Assembly (NCBI RefSeq): GCF_009765995.1
Contig: NZ_LMUI01000032.1
Location: forward strand, 1-64,000
DNA length: 64,000 nucleotides
DNA from: Methylocapsa sp. S129
GTDB lineage: Bacteria > Pseudomonadota > Alphaproteobacteria > Rhizobiales > Beijerinckiaceae
Reading direction: 5' to 3'
Shown here: piece by piece, positions 25,278 through 35,059 of the stretch
How positions within the stretch are numbered: position 1 is the first letter of the stretch
Layout of the letters: each line of letters starts with the position of its first letter
Notes under the pieces: model-generated
Seen by the model: only the letters and a program-made list of their open reading frames with translations
What the model was told of the DNA's origin: nothing
Databases searched by the model: none
Program-made: the position numbers and the translations under genes

Positions 25278-26069
25278 ATGGAAATGGGCCTCATTATGAT
25301 CGATATCCGCGACGGGTATCGCGTACTGACACTGAATAGACCCGACCGGCTCAATTCATTCAGCGCGGTCATGCACAACGCTCTGATGGCCGCCTTGATC
25401 GATGCGGAGGCCGACAGGACTTGCCGCGCACTGATTCTTACCGGCGCCGGCCGCGGGTTCTGCGCCGGCCAGGATCTTTCCGACAGAGTCTTCACACCGG
25501 GCGAAACAGCTAACCTCTCCGTCACGATTGAACAGTTTTACAATCCGCTGGCGCGCAAACTACGCGCCTTACCCATGCCGGTAATCTGCGCTGTTAACGG
25601 TGTCGCGGCGGGCGCTGGTGCGAATATCGCCTTTGCCTGTGACATCGTGATCGCCGCACGCTCAGCCAAATTCATTCAAGCATTCGCAAAGCTAGGCCTC
25701 GTTCCCGATACCGGCGGCACATGGATTCTACCGAGACTGGTCGGCGCCGCGCGAGCGCGGGCGCTCGCTCTGCTGGCAGAACCTGTTTCTGCTGAACAAG
25801 CCGAAGCCTGGGGCATGGTCTGGAAGACCATAGACGATGCCGGTTTGATGTCCGAGGCGCATCGCCTCGCGGCGCATTTTGCAACCCAGCCCACCGCGGG
25901 TCTGGCGCTGATCAAACACGCGCTCGACGCGTCCGAAACCAATAGCCTCGATCAGCAGCTCGACCTCGAACGCGATCTTCAGGGCCGCGCCGGCCGCACA
26001 CCGGACTATCGGGAAGGCGTCGCCGCATTCTTCGAAAAACGCGCGCCGCGCTTCCTCGGGAGACAATGA
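25278..26069 (+). CDS. paaG: Epoxyphenylacetyl-CoA isomerase PaaG (enoyl-CoA hydratase family)
   Basis: A 263-residue crotonase-fold enzyme. The oxyanion-hole segments are ALILTGAGRGFCAGQDLSD and NGVAAGAGANIAFACDI, and the PaaG-type catalytic aspartate is in VPDTGGTW, where hydratases carry glutamate. PaaG isomerises ring-1,2-epoxyphenylacetyl-CoA to the seven-membered oxepin, the step after the PaaABCE epoxidase encoded downstream. The start follows GGGAGG. It leads paaG-paaI-paaK-tetR-paaZ and overlaps paaI. Confidence 0.9.
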   Translation: MEMGLIMIDIRDGYRVLTLNRPDRLNSFSAVMHNALMAALIDAEADRTCRALILTGAGRGFCAGQDLSDRVFTPGETANLSVTIEQFYNPLARKLRALPMPVICAVNGVAAGAGANIAFACDIVIAARSAKFIQAFAKLGLVPDTGGTWILPRLVGAARARALALLAEPVSAEQAEAWGMVWKTIDDAGLMSEAHRLAAHFATQPTAGLALIKHALDASETNSLDQQLDLERDLQGRAGRTPDYREGVAAFFEKRAPRFLGRQ

Positions 26070-26539
26070 TGGAAGCGCCCGACCCAACGGCTGAAACCAG
26101 TGCTCAGTCGCTGGCACAGGCCTGTGCGGACACGATGTGGCGCGACGACCAGGCGAGCAAGACGCTGGGCATGACTATCCAAAGGGTCGCGCCCGGCGAG
26201 GCCATGCTCCTGATGACAGTGAGGCAAGACATGACGAACAGTCACGGTATTTGTCATGGCGGTTTCATCTTCACGCTGGCGGACTCGGCCTTCGCCTTCG
26301 CCTGCAACACCTACGGCCAGCGCACGGTGGCGCAGCAATGCGCAGTGACGTTCATCCGGCCTGGTCGTGCGGGAGAGACGCTCACGGCCCATGCCGTCGA
26401 ACGCTCCAAAACGGACCGCAGCGGAATCTATGACGTCACAGTCCGAGACGGCCAAGGCAAAACCGTCGCAGAATTCCGCGGGCATTCCCGCACGATTTCC
26501 GGCGCAATACTCGCGCCGAGTTCAAACACTAGTTCATAG
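26066..26539 (+). CDS. paaI: Phenylacetyl-CoA-pathway thioesterase PaaI
   Basis: A 157-residue hotdog-fold thioesterase. The catalytic region NSHGICHGGFIFTLADSAFA matches PaaI, which hydrolyses stalled hydroxyphenylacetyl-CoA and related thioesters to rescue CoA. The ATG at 26066 overlaps the paaG stop; the next codon-aligned ATG at 26069 is an alternative start. It lies between paaG and paaK as in many alpha- and gammaproteobacterial paa operons. Confidence 0.93.
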   Translation: MMEAPDPTAETSAQSLAQACADTMWRDDQASKTLGMTIQRVAPGEAMLLMTVRQDMTNSHGICHGGFIFTLADSAFAFACNTYGQRTVAQQCAVTFIRPGRAGETLTAHAVERSKTDRSGIYDVTVRDGQGKTVAEFRGHSRTISGAILAPSSNTSS

Positions 26540-26564
26540 GCAAAAAGCTGCACCGGGAGGCTCC

Positions 26565-27899
26565 ATGCTTCAGATTCCACTGCGCAAGCTTGATCGGCTC
26601 AAGCCTCTGCCCTCCGAACTCGACCGCTACGAGTTGGCGACGATCGAGGAACTCTGCGCCTGGCAGCGCCAGCAACTGGTATGGTCGCTGCGTCACGCGT
26701 ACGACAATGTGCCGCATTATCGTGCAAAGTTTGACGCGGTCGGCGTTCATCCGAACGATCTCAAGAGCCTCGACGATCTCGCAAAATTCCCCTTCACCGT
26801 CAAAGCTGACCTCCGCGACAATTACCCGTTTGGAATGTTTGCCGTGCCCGAGCGGCAGATCACGCGCATTCACGCCTCGTCCGGCACCACCGGCAAGCCG
26901 ACCGTTGTCGGCTACACCAAGCGCGATATCGAGATCTGGAGCGACGTGGTCGCGCGATCGATCCGAGCCGCGGGCGGACGCGCCGGAATGAAGTTGCACA
27001 ATGCGTACGGCTACGGACTTTTTACCGGAGGTCTTGGGGCGCACTACGGTGCGGAGCGTCTGGGTTGCACCGTGATTCCGGTCTCCGGCGGTATGACGGA
27101 ACGTCAGGTCCAGCTCATCACCGACTTCAAGCCCGATATCATCATGGTCACGCCGTCCTACATGCTGGCCATCCTTGACGAGTTCAGGAAACAGGGCCTG
27201 GATCCCCGAAAATCCTCGCTGCGGATTGGAATCTTCGGCGCAGAGCCGTGGACCAACGCGGTGCGCGAAGAGATTGAAGAGGCGTTCGATCTTCACGCGG
27301 TCGATATCTACGGCCTGTCCGAGGTCATCGGCCCGGGCGTTGCAAGCGAATGCGTGGAGACCAAGGACGGCCTGCACATCTGGGAAGACCATTTCTATCC
27401 CGAAATTATCGATCCCCATACAGGACGGGTTGTGCCGGACGGCCAAGAGGGCGAGCTGGTGTTCACCTCGCTAACAAAAGAGGCGATGCCCATTATTCGC
27501 TACCGGACCCGCGATCTAACCAGGCTGCTTCCAGGCACAGCTCGGGCGATGCGACGCATGGAGAAGGTCACCGGACGAACCGACGACATGATCATCCTGC
27601 GCGGCGTCAATGTGTTTCCGACCCAGATCGAGGAAAAATTGCTGACCATCCCTGCACTGTCGATGCATTACCAACTGGTGCTCACGCGAAGCGGCCGGAT
27701 GGACGAGATGGAGGTGCACGTGGAGGCTCGCCCTGGGTCCACCGCACTCGAGATTCGCAAGGCGGCAGCCAATCGGCTCGAGCAGGCGATCAAAGACACC
27801 ATCGGCATCTCGTCGAAGGTGATCATCCGCGATCCCGACAGCATCGAGCGCTCGGCTGGAAAGGCCCGGCGCATCGTCGACCGTCGGCCGCAGAACTAG
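26565..27899 (+). CDS. paaK: Phenylacetate-CoA ligase PaaK
   Basis: A 444-residue adenylate-forming ligase that activates phenylacetate with ATP and CoA. Visible are the phosphate loop ASSGTTGKPTVV near residue 105, the AMP-binding YGLSEVIGPGVA and the hinge region GRTDDMIILRGVNVFPTQIE. ATG 26565 follows CGGGAGG; the longer open frame upstream overlaps paaI in another phase and is rejected. Full length for the PaaK family. It provides the entry point for free phenylacetate. Confidence 0.95.
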   Translation: MLQIPLRKLDRLKPLPSELDRYELATIEELCAWQRQQLVWSLRHAYDNVPHYRAKFDAVGVHPNDLKSLDDLAKFPFTVKADLRDNYPFGMFAVPERQITRIHASSGTTGKPTVVGYTKRDIEIWSDVVARSIRAAGGRAGMKLHNAYGYGLFTGGLGAHYGAERLGCTVIPVSGGMTERQVQLITDFKPDIIMVTPSYMLAILDEFRKQGLDPRKSSLRIGIFGAEPWTNAVREEIEEAFDLHAVDIYGLSEVIGPGVASECVETKDGLHIWEDHFYPEIIDPHTGRVVPDGQEGELVFTSLTKEAMPIIRYRTRDLTRLLPGTARAMRRMEKVTGRTDDMIILRGVNVFPTQIEEKLLTIPALSMHYQLVLTRSGRMDEMEVHVEARPGSTALEIRKAAANRLEQAIKDTIGISSKVIIRDPDSIERSAGKARRIVDRRPQN

Positions 27900-27918
27900 A
27901 AAAGGAATTCTATTCAAG

Positions 27919-28551
27919 ATGGCCCGTGCCCGCGCCAACAATTACGACCACAAACGCCGAGCGATTCTCGATCGTTCAGCCGAGTTGTTTTCCGAACACG
28001 GCTACGACCGCGCATCGATGAACAAGATTGCGATTGCATGCGGCGTATCCAAGGCCAATCTCTATCATTATTACACGGATAAGGACGAACTGCTGTTCGA
28101 CGTCATCCGCTTCCACCTTGAAGAGCTGTTGCAGGTTGTCGAGGCTGCGGATCAGCCCGGCCTCGCACCTAAGGAGCGATTGCGTCAGCTAGTAGCTGCT
28201 CTACTTGAGGCCTATCGCGATGCGGACGCCCAACATAGCGTCCAGATCAGCAGCATGCGCTTTCTGTCAGACGAGCGTCAGACGGAGCTCAAGAACATGG
28301 AGCGCAACTTGGTCGGCACATTCTCTGACGCCGTATCGGCGGTCGCGCCACAAATCAACGGATCCACACTGCTGAAGCCGGTGACGATGTCATTGTTTGG
28401 CATGATCAACTGGCATTACCTCTGGTTCAAGAGCCCCGGCCCCGTGACGCGCGCCGACTATGCCGAGCTCGTGACGCAATTGATCGTTGATGGCACGCGC
28501 GATCTCATACTGCAGCCGGCGCCGGCGCGAGCCGTTGCGCGCCGAAGATGA
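27919..28551 (+). CDS. TetR-family regulator of the paaG operon (PaaR-like)
   Basis: A 210-residue TetR protein. The N-terminal helix-turn-helix has MNKIAIACGVSKANLYHYYT at about residues 34-53, followed by KDELLFDVIRFHLEELL. It is clearly paralogous to the TetR gene at 35974-36657: both begin MAR-RA--YD-KR and share EAYRDADA/ESYRDADA and INWHYLWF/LNWHYLWF. Located between paaK and paaZ, it probably represses the operon when no acyl-CoA effector such as phenylacetyl-CoA is present, through the palindrome before paaG. Confidence 0.9.
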   Translation: MARARANNYDHKRRAILDRSAELFSEHGYDRASMNKIAIACGVSKANLYHYYTDKDELLFDVIRFHLEELLQVVEAADQPGLAPKERLRQLVAALLEAYRDADAQHSVQISSMRFLSDERQTELKNMERNLVGTFSDAVSAVAPQINGSTLLKPVTMSLFGMINWHYLWFKSPGPVTRADYAELVTQLIVDGTRDLILQPAPARAVARRR

Positions 28552-28592
28552 CCATTGGCCAAAACTTTCAACAACCACGCGAGAGATATCTC

Positions 28593-30620
28593 ATGAAACT
28601 CGAAAGCTTTGTTCGCGGACAATGGGCGGCCCCCGGCCGCGAGGTCGTCGATATCCGCAGCGCCGTTACTGGCGAGGTGGTGGCGCAAGCGTCCGGTGGC
28701 GGCCTTGATATGCGCGAGCTTCTCGCTTTTGCCCGCACGACCGGCGGCAAGAACTTGCGACCCCTGACCTTCCATCAGCGCGCCGACATGCTGAAGAAGC
28801 TCGGGCAGTACCTGACCGAACGCAAGGATCAACTCTACAAATTATCATTCCAGACTGGCGCCACCCGCATTGACAATATGATCGACGTCGATGGGGGCAT
28901 CAGCACTTTGTTCGCATATGCGAGCAAGGGGCGGCGGGAATTGCCAAATGCAAAATTCCTGTTCGACGGCGCGGTCGAATCGCTATCCAAGGGCGGAAAT
29001 TTCATCGGACGACACATTCTAGCGCCAATGCATGGCGTCGCCGTACATATCAACGCATTCAACTTTCCCTGCTGGGGCATGCTGGAAAAATTAGCGCCGG
29101 CCCTGCTCGCCGGTGTACCGGTAGTCACGAAGCCCGCTACGGTGACATCATATGTCGCCCATGCGCTGGCGCGAATGATCGCCGTATCGGGCATTCTCCC
29201 TGAAGGCGCTTTTCAATTCATCATAGGCTCGACGGGTGATCTGTTCGATCATCTCACCTGCCAGGACGTCGTCTCATTTACAGGGTCCGCCGAAACTTCG
29301 CAGAAATTGCAACGGCATCCTGTGATCGCTCGAGAAGCCGTGCGTTTCATCGCCGAGCGGGATTCGCTCAATGCCGCGATCCTGGCGCCTGACGCAGTAC
29401 CCGGCACGCCTGAATTCGACCTCTTCATCAAGGAAGTAGCGAAGGAAATGACGGTGAAGGCCGGACAGAAATGCACCGCGATCCGCCGAGCATTCGCGCC
29501 GTCTGTCCATACGGACGCCGTCATTTCTGCGGTGCGCGAGCGGCTCGCCAAGATCACGATCGGCAATCCCGAGCTGGAGACTGTCAGGATGGGACCGCTC
29601 GTCGGTCTCGATCAGCGGCGCGACCTACTGGCCCACGTGACGACGCTCCGCGCAGAGGCGGAGCTTGTCGCTGGCGACCCTAACAATTTCGCGGTCGAAG
29701 GGGCCGACGCTGACCGCGGTGCGTTTGTTCCGCCAATGCTGCTGCATTGTGCGGACCCCGCCCGTGCTACTAGCGTCCATGAGATTGAAGCATTTGGCCC
29801 GGTCTGCACCGTAATGGGCTACAGAGACCTGGAACAAGCGATCACACTCACTAATCGTGGCGGCGGCAGCCTCGTGGCATCCGTCTACACTCACGCCATC
29901 GGCATTGCCGCCGATCTTGTCTTCGGCATTAGCTGTTTCCACGGCCGCCTTGTCATCATCGACCGCGATTGCGCCAGGGAGCAAACCGGCCACGGCTCTC
30001 CTATGCCGCAGATGGTGCATGGCGGCCCTGGCCGCGCCGGCGGCGGCGAAGAGCTGGGCGGCATCCGCAGTCTGCATCATTACATGCAGCGAACCGCGTT
30101 ACAGGGATCGCCAAGGATGCTCACCAGCGTTACTGGCGGTTGGTCGAAGGGCGCTCCGATAATCGAAAAGGATCGCCATCCATTCCGCTATCATTTTGAA
30201 GACCTCGATATCGGTCAAACGTTCTTGTCCAAAGAACGCACAATCACGCTCGACGACATCGAACACTTCGCCCACTTCACTGGCGATACCTTCTATGCCC
30301 ATATGGATGAAGAGGCGACCAAAAACCATCCGTTCTTTCCAGGCCGCGTCGCCCACGGCTATCTGCTGCTATCATTCGCGGCGGGGCTGTTCGTGGATCC
30401 GGATCCCGGTCCGGTTCTGGCGAATTACGGCCTAGACTCATTGCGTTTCGTGAAGCCTGTGCAGCCCGGCGAGGCGATCAAGGTTCGACTGACCGCCAAA
30501 GAAAAATCGCCCCGCAACAAACAGTATGGCGAAGTGCGTTGGGATGTCGAGATCACAACCGCAACCGACGAAACCGCGGCGACCTATGAATTGCTGACCA
30601 TGAATGCCGTACGGCCTTGA
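28593..30620 (+). CDS. paaZ: Oxepin-CoA hydrolase / semialdehyde dehydrogenase PaaZ
   Basis: A 675-residue bifunctional enzyme. Residues about 1-515 are an aldehyde dehydrogenase domain (glutamate in [11 protein letters not shown], catalytic cysteine in [13 protein letters not shown]). Residues about 530-675 are a MaoC-like hydratase domain ([18 protein letters not shown], with the Asp/His pair). PaaZ opens the oxepin-CoA ring and oxidises the resulting aldehyde. ATG 28593 begins the homology; the frame extends 15 codons upstream without support. Both active sites look intact. Confidence 0.94.
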   Translation: MKLESFVRGQWAAPGREVVDIRSAVTGEVVAQASGGGLDMRELLAFARTTGGKNLRPLTFHQRADMLKKLGQYLTERKDQLYKLSFQTGATRIDNMIDVDGGISTLFAYASKGRRELPNAKFLFDGAVESLSKGGNFIGRHILAPMHGVAVHINAFNFPCWGMLEKLAPALLAGVPVVTKPATVTSYVAHALARMIAVSGILPEGAFQFIIGSTGDLFDHLTCQDVVSFTGSAETSQKLQRHPVIAREAVRFIAERDSLNAAILAPDAVPGTPEFDLFIKEVAKEMTVKAGQKCTAIRRAFAPSVHTDAVISAVRERLAKITIGNPELETVRMGPLVGLDQRRDLLAHVTTLRAEAELVAGDPNNFAVEGADADRGAFVPPMLLHCADPARATSVHEIEAFGPVCTVMGYRDLEQAITLTNRGGGSLVASVYTHAIGIAADLVFGISCFHGRLVIIDRDCAREQTGHGSPMPQMVHGGPGRAGGGEELGGIRSLHHYMQRTALQGSPRMLTSVTGGWSKGAPIIEKDRHPFRYHFEDLDIGQTFLSKERTITLDDIEHFAHFTGDTFYAHMDEEATKNHPFFPGRVAHGYLLLSFAAGLFVDPDPGPVLANYGLDSLRFVKPVQPGEAIKVRLTAKEKSPRNKQYGEVRWDVEITTATDETAATYELLTMNAVRP

Positions 30621-30685
30621 TCCATTTTCACCTAATCGGCGCAAATGTGTTCCGGATGGCATCCTCACATTCAAAGGAGATGACG

Positions 30686-30997
30686 ATGATTTTAATCACG
30701 GTGATGTACCCTGCCGGCGCGGAAACCAAGTTCGATATCGACTATTATCTAAGCAAACATATTCCACTCCTGAAAGATCGCTGGACTTCATACGGCCTGA
30801 GCAATGTCCAGGTTGTACGCGGAGCCGGAAAGCCAGACGGTAGCGCTCCTGACTATCAGATGATGGCGCTGCTGACATTCGGCTCAATCGAGCATTTCAA
30901 GGCCGCCGGAAAGGCCCACGGCCGTGATATCTTTGCCGACATTGCAAACTTCACGAACGCGCAAGCAACCGTCCAGATCAACGAGATCCTGGAATAG
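30686..30997 (+). CDS. EthD-family small protein
   Basis: A 103-residue ferredoxin-like alpha/beta-barrel protein of the EthD family. It has the opening MILITVMYPAG, then FDIDYYLSKHIPLL (the usual Y-x-x-H motif) and a closing QATVQINEIL. ATG 30686 lies six bases after AAAGGAG; the nearer ATG at 30680 directly abuts it. EthD-like proteins assist oxidations but their reaction is unclear. It ends the paaG operon and converges on paaE. Confidence 0.85.
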   Translation: MILITVMYPAGAETKFDIDYYLSKHIPLLKDRWTSYGLSNVQVVRGAGKPDGSAPDYQMMALLTFGSIEHFKAAGKAHGRDIFADIANFTNAQATVQINEILE

Positions 30998-31048
30998 GAC
31001 TTGTTCAGCGTCGTTTATTCGGGTCAGAACGCAACACCATAACAAGTC
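30998..31048. terminator. Long inverted repeat in the convergent gap
   Basis: GACTTGTT at 30998-31005 and AACAAGTC at 31041-31048 are perfect inverted arms filling almost the whole 54-base gap between the EthD and paaE stop codons. The symmetry suits a bidirectional terminator, but the 35-base loop is large and there is no T run, so function is uncertain. Confidence 0.35.
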
Positions 31049-31051
31049 GTC

Positions 31052-32203
31052 TCACATCTGATCGAAGTCCACGACGACGCGCGCGCTTGTCGGATGGGCC
31101 TGACAGGTGAGCACAAAACCCGCCTCCAGCTCCCAGGGCTCGAGGGAATAGTTCACATTCATCTCTGTCGCGCCTTCGGTAACCTTGGCTCGGCACGTGC
31201 AACACATTCCGCCCCTGCAGGCGAATGGCAGATCCATCCCCGCCCGCAGCGCAGCATCGAGAATGGCTTCGCCCTTCGCGACCGGAATGTCACGACGCTT
31301 TCCATCTACGATCAACGAGGCCGTATGCGCGGGTGCGATCTCCTGAACGATCTGCGGTTTGTCTCTCGGACGCCCCTCGAAGGCGGAGACAAAACGCTCC
31401 ACATGCACCTTTTCCCGCGCCAACCCGATGGCGCTCAGCGCAGTCTGCAGATCGTCGATCATGCCAGACGGACCACAGATGAAAACATGGTCCACCGCCG
31501 CGATCGGGACCAGCGCGCGCAGGAGAAGGCGGGCCTTCTCGCCGTCCAGTCGTCCGTTGAGAACGGCCAGATCCTGCTCTTCCTGGCTCAGCACGTAGAA
31601 GAGGGAGAGGCGGTTCAGAAAGCGGTCCTTGAGATCCTCGAGCGCCTCATGAAACAGCATATCGGCTGTGGAGCGATTGCCATAGAAAAGGAAGAATCGG
31701 CTGTCCGGCTCGCGCGTCAGCACGCCGCACAGGATGGAGAGCACGGGCGTGATGCCCGAGCCCGCGGCGAACGCCACGTGAATGCGGCCATCGCCAGGGC
31801 AATTGGACAGACCGAAACGTCCGGTCGGGGTCATTACGTCGAGCTCGTCGCCGACCCTCAGACCGGCGTTGATCCACGAGGAAAACAGGCCGCTCTCCAC
31901 GCGCTTCACGGCGACGCGCAATTCGCCGTCGTCGGGCCCGCAGCAGATGGAATAGGAGCGGCGCACCTCTTCGCCTTCCAAAGTGGCGCGAATTGTCAAA
32001 TATTGACCTGCGGAGAAACGGTAGTCGGCGGCAAGATGCGGAGGCGCGATAAAGGCGATCGAGACGGCATCCCTGGTTTCTCGCCTCACGTCGGAAACTG
32101 TCAGACGATGAAAGCGCGGCGACATGCCGACGCTCGAGGGTTCAAGCAGAATTGGAGCAGCGGGAACGGAAGAAGCCGCGATTGTCCTTGCGCCGGGCAT
32201 CAT
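31052..32203 (-). CDS. paaE: Phenylacetyl-CoA epoxidase reductase subunit PaaE
   Basis: A 383-residue electron-transfer subunit. A FAD domain (RRSYSICCGPDDGEL, then GRFGLSN) is followed by an NAD(P)H domain (FAAGSGITPVLSIL; VFICGPSGMIDD). A C-terminal plant-type 2Fe-2S domain has cysteines in FACRGGMCCTCRAKV and a last one in LTCQAHP. PaaE passes electrons from NADPH to the PaaA di-iron centre. It is the last gene of the paaABCDE operon. Two adjacent ATG codons (32203, 32200) are possible starts; a leader of about 25 residues precedes the usual family start FHRLTV. Confidence 0.95.
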   Translation of the reverse strand: MMPGARTIAASSVPAAPILLEPSSVGMSPRFHRLTVSDVRRETRDAVSIAFIAPPHLAADYRFSAGQYLTIRATLEGEEVRRSYSICCGPDDGELRVAVKRVESGLFSSWINAGLRVGDELDVMTPTGRFGLSNCPGDGRIHVAFAAGSGITPVLSILCGVLTREPDSRFFLFYGNRSTADMLFHEALEDLKDRFLNRLSLFYVLSQEEQDLAVLNGRLDGEKARLLLRALVPIAAVDHVFICGPSGMIDDLQTALSAIGLAREKVHVERFVSAFEGRPRDKPQIVQEIAPAHTASLIVDGKRRDIPVAKGEAILDAALRAGMDLPFACRGGMCCTCRAKVTEGATEMNVNYSLEPWELEAGFVLTCQAHPTSARVVVDFDQM

Positions 32204-32215
32204 GTCACCTGCTCG

Positions 32216-32767
32216 TCAATGACATTTGAAGTAGTCGAAGGGCTCGCGGCAACTATTGCAGCGCCATAGCGCCTTGCATGAGGTCGATCCGAATTCGGCA
32301 ATCTGGGCCGTATCGGCAGAGTCGCATCGCGGGCAGTTAATCTGTTCGATGCCGAACAGAGCGCGACGACCGCCGCCGTTTTGCGGCGGGGCGACGCCGT
32401 ATTCCTTAAGCTTGCGCCGGCCTTCTTGGCTCATCCAATCGGTCGTCCAGGCGGGCGACAGCACCGTCGTCACCCGCGCAGGTCCGAGGCCCGATTTGGC
32501 GAGCGCGAGCGTGATCTCAACCGCGATCACATTCATCGCCGGACAGCCGGAATAAGTCGGCGTGATGAATATCTCGATCGCACCGCGGTCGACGCGGATG
32601 TCGCGCAGCACGCCAAGGTCGGCGATCGAGAGCGCCGGGATCTCCGGATCGACGACCGCTCCGGCAATGCGCCATACCTCGGCGCGCAAATCTTCGGGAC
32701 GGCGCTCGCTTGCCGGCGCGGCTGGAACGCGAGGCGCGTCGATGCGATGTTCGGCGATTGAAATCAC
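32216..32767 (-). CDS. paaD: Phenylacetyl-CoA epoxidase assembly protein PaaD
   Basis: A 183-residue PaaD/DUF59-type protein that helps load iron-sulfur or di-iron centres of the epoxidase. It shows VVDPEIPALSIADLGVLRD, the conserved TPTYSGCPAMN cysteine loop and a C-terminal cysteine-rich zinc-like segment (CPRCDSAD and LWRCNSCREPF). The GTG start at 32767 overlaps the paaC stop (GTGA) and follows CGGGAG; longer open frame upstream lies inside paaC. Confidence 0.94.
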   Translation of the reverse strand: MISIAEHRIDAPRVPAAPASERRPEDLRAEVWRIAGAVVDPEIPALSIADLGVLRDIRVDRGAIEIFITPTYSGCPAMNVIAVEITLALAKSGLGPARVTTVLSPAWTTDWMSQEGRRKLKEYGVAPPQNGGGRRALFGIEQINCPRCDSADTAQIAEFGSTSCKALWRCNSCREPFDYFKCH

Positions 32768-33540
32768 CAGATCGCTCCCGGAATGGCGCGCTGCACATAT
32801 TGCAGCTCGGCGAGCAGATGTCCGAGATGCTCGCTGTGACGGCCATTGCGGCCGCCTTTCTGCATCCAGCCGTCTGCAGGCATTTTCAAGGCCGCCTTCT
32901 CCAATATTTCCGCGACCGAAGAGCGCCACGCGCCACGCAGCGTCTCAAGGTCAACGCCAATCCCCTCAGCGATCGCCGCGCGTTCGACCCCGTCGACCTC
33001 GAACAATTCTCCGGTAAACGGCCAGAGCTCCTCGATGGCGGCCGTCGCGCGCGCATGGCTCGTCGTTGTGCCGTCGCCAAGACGCACGATCCATTCGGCG
33101 CAATAGCGCAGATGATACGCCATCTCCTTCTCGGACTTGGCGGCTATCGCCGAAAGCATCGCGTCCGCGGAGCCCATCATGGCGCGCCAGTAGGGGTAAG
33201 CGAAGGCGGCATAGAGGAATTGGCGCGCCATGGTTTTGGCGAAATCGCCATTGGGCTGTTCAACCAGCAACAGATTGCGGTACGCGCGCTCATCGCGGCA
33301 ATACGCGAAGGCGTCCTCGTCGTGGCCCACGGCTTCTGCCTCGCCCGCGTAAGCGTAGAGCGAGCGGGCCTGGCCGATGAGATCGAGGCCCATATTGGCA
33401 AGCGCCATATCCTCCTCCATCGCCGGAGCGACGCCGCACCATTCGGACAGGCGATGACCCAGAATGAGCGCATCGTCAGCCCGACGCAGCACAAAGAGGA
33501 CGAGTGGCGTCTCCGTCACCTGGATGGATCCTGATTCCAT
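32764..33540 (-). CDS. paaC: Phenylacetyl-CoA epoxidase structural subunit PaaC
   Basis: A 258-residue ferritin-like helical subunit that lacks most iron ligands and scaffolds PaaA. Family segments include LRRADDALILGHRLSEWCG, DLIGQARSLYAYAGE and GRNGRHSEHLGHLLAELQ. ATG 33540 follows GAGAGG and starts the homology; a 33-codon in-frame extension upstream lacks support. It lies between paaB and paaD in the standard order. Confidence 0.94.
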   Translation of the reverse strand: MESGSIQVTETPLVLFVLRRADDALILGHRLSEWCGVAPAMEEDMALANMGLDLIGQARSLYAYAGEAEAVGHDEDAFAYCRDERAYRNLLLVEQPNGDFAKTMARQFLYAAFAYPYWRAMMGSADAMLSAIAAKSEKEMAYHLRYCAEWIVRLGDGTTTSHARATAAIEELWPFTGELFEVDGVERAAIAEGIGVDLETLRGAWRSSVAEILEKAALKMPADGWMQKGGRNGRHSEHLGHLLAELQYVQRAIPGAIW

Positions 33541-33635
33541 GACGGTTCCTCTCTCCGCAAGCAACGCGACGCGAGTCTTTCGTTCCACTCTTTTCCGCCT
33601 CTGGCGCTCCGAAGCGGCCTGTGCGTTTGAACGCG

Positions 33636-33923
33636 TCACATATGCCCGACTTCCTCGGGCACTTCGTAGAACGTCGGGTGACGGTAAATCTTGGAGGCCG
33701 CCGGCTCGAACATCATGCCCTTGTCAGCGGGATCGGACGCCGTGATGGCGTTTGACGGCACGACCCAGATCGACAGGCCTTCGCCGCGGCGGGTGTAAAG
33801 ATCGCGCGCGGCGTGCAGCGCCAAAGTCGCGTCGGCGGCGTGCAGCGAGCCCACATGCTTATGGCTCAACCCGTTTCGCGACCGGATGAACACTTCCCAA
33901 AGGGGGGTTGCGGAACCAGCCAT
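33636..33923 (-). CDS. paaB: Phenylacetyl-CoA epoxidase subunit PaaB
   Basis: A 95-residue PaaB protein with the standard sequence pattern WEVFIRSRNGLSHKHVGSLH and WVVPSNAITASDP. PaaB bridges PaaAC heterodimers in the epoxidase complex. A 15-base gap separates it from paaA, and a 95-base gap follows before paaC. Length matches the family. Confidence 0.95.
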   Translation of the reverse strand: MAGSATPLWEVFIRSRNGLSHKHVGSLHAADATLALHAARDLYTRRGEGLSIWVVPSNAITASDPADKGMMFEPAASKIYRHPTFYEVPEEVGHM

Positions 33924-33938
33924 GGATTTTCCTCCCGA

Positions 33939-34925
33939 TCAGGCGGCAGCCCGAATGCGCCTCTTCTCGGCATAAGCGAGGGCGGCCTCGCGCACCCAGG
34001 CTCCATCTTCGTGAGCCTTCCGACGCGTGGCGAGGCGATCGCGATTGCAGGGGCCGTTGCCGGCGATCACCTGCCGGAACTCCTCCCAGTCGATCGCGCC
34101 GAATTCCCAATGGCCGGTCTCGTCATTGAACCTGAGATTCGGGTCCGGAATAGCCAAGCCCAGATATTGCGCCTGCGGCACGGCCGCGTCGACGAACTTC
34201 TGTCTCAGCTCGTCATTGGAGAAGCGCTTGATCTTCCAGCGGACGGATTGATCGCCGTGCTGGCTGGCCGCATCCGGCGGCCCGAACATCATCAGACACG
34301 GCCACCACCAGCGGTTCAGCGCATCTTGCGCCATCGCCTTTTGCGCATCCTTGCCGCGCGCCAAAGTGAGCATAATCTCGTAGCCTTGGCGCTGATGAAA
34401 GCTTTCCTCCTTGCACACGCGGATCATGGCGCGGGCGTAGGGGCCATAGGAGCAGCGACAAAGGGGGATCTGGTTCATGATCGCTGCGCCGTCCACCAGC
34501 CAGCCGATGGCGCCGATGTCCGCCCATGTGAGGGTCGGGTAATTGAAAATCGACGAATATTTCGCCTTCCCGGAGAGGAGCTGGTCGACGAGCTCCTCGC
34601 GGGAGACGCCGAGCGTTTCGGCGGCGGCGTAGAGATAGAGACCGTGGCCGCATTCGTCCTGCACCTTGGCGAGCAGGGCGGCTTTACGGCGCAACGAGGG
34701 GGCGCGGGTAATCCAATTGCCCTCGGGGAGCATGCCGACGATCTCGGAATGCGCGTGCTGGGAAATCTGGCGCGTCAATGTCCGACGGTAGGCCGCCGGC
34801 ATCCAGTCGTTGGGCTCGATCCGCTCTTCGGCGTCGACGCATTCCTGGAAACGGGCCAGAAGAACCGCGTCCTCCGCCTTGCGCGCCGGGCTGTCCGGCT
34901 CAGCATTGAGCGCCTGCGTGTACAT
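33939..34925 (-). CDS. paaA: Phenylacetyl-CoA epoxidase catalytic subunit PaaA
   Basis: A 328-residue di-iron oxygenase subunit that turns phenylacetyl-CoA into the ring 1,2-epoxide. The iron-ligand helices [16 protein letters not shown] and [14 protein letters not shown] are intact. ATG 34925 follows GGGAGGAGA; the ORF extends 25 codons upstream into the operator region and that part is rejected. It is first in the paaABCDE operon and has its own promoter region with a strong inverted repeat. Confidence 0.96.
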   Translation of the reverse strand: MYTQALNAEPDSPARKAEDAVLLARFQECVDAEERIEPNDWMPAAYRRTLTRQISQHAHSEIVGMLPEGNWITRAPSLRRKAALLAKVQDECGHGLYLYAAAETLGVSREELVDQLLSGKAKYSSIFNYPTLTWADIGAIGWLVDGAAIMNQIPLCRCSYGPYARAMIRVCKEESFHQRQGYEIMLTLARGKDAQKAMAQDALNRWWWPCLMMFGPPDAASQHGDQSVRWKIKRFSNDELRQKFVDAAVPQAQYLGLAIPDPNLRFNDETGHWEFGAIDWEEFRQVIAGNGPCNRDRLATRRKAHEDGAWVREAALAYAEKRRIRAAA

Positions 34926-34959
34926 GTGCCGCTCTCCTCCCCCGACCTTGACGAACATA

Positions 34960-35001
34960 TATATTACAGAAATTATGATTGCAACATTTTTCTGTAACAT
35001 A
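34960..35001. promoter_or_regulatory. Probable PaaX operator before paaA
   Basis: TTACAGAAA (34964-34972) and TTTCTGTAA (34989-34997) are perfect 9-base inverted arms with a 16-base spacer. Extended to 34960-34972 and 34989-35001, the arms are 13 bases with one mismatch. The site is AT-rich in GC-rich surroundings and lies about 35 bases before the paaA start, downstream of paaX. PaaX is known to repress paa operons and to respond to phenylacetyl-CoA; binding here is inference from position. Confidence 0.65.
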
Positions 35002-35059
35002 TTGGCGCAGCGCCGCCGCTCGCCGAAGAAAATGGGTCGCCGACCGGTAACGCCGCGGT

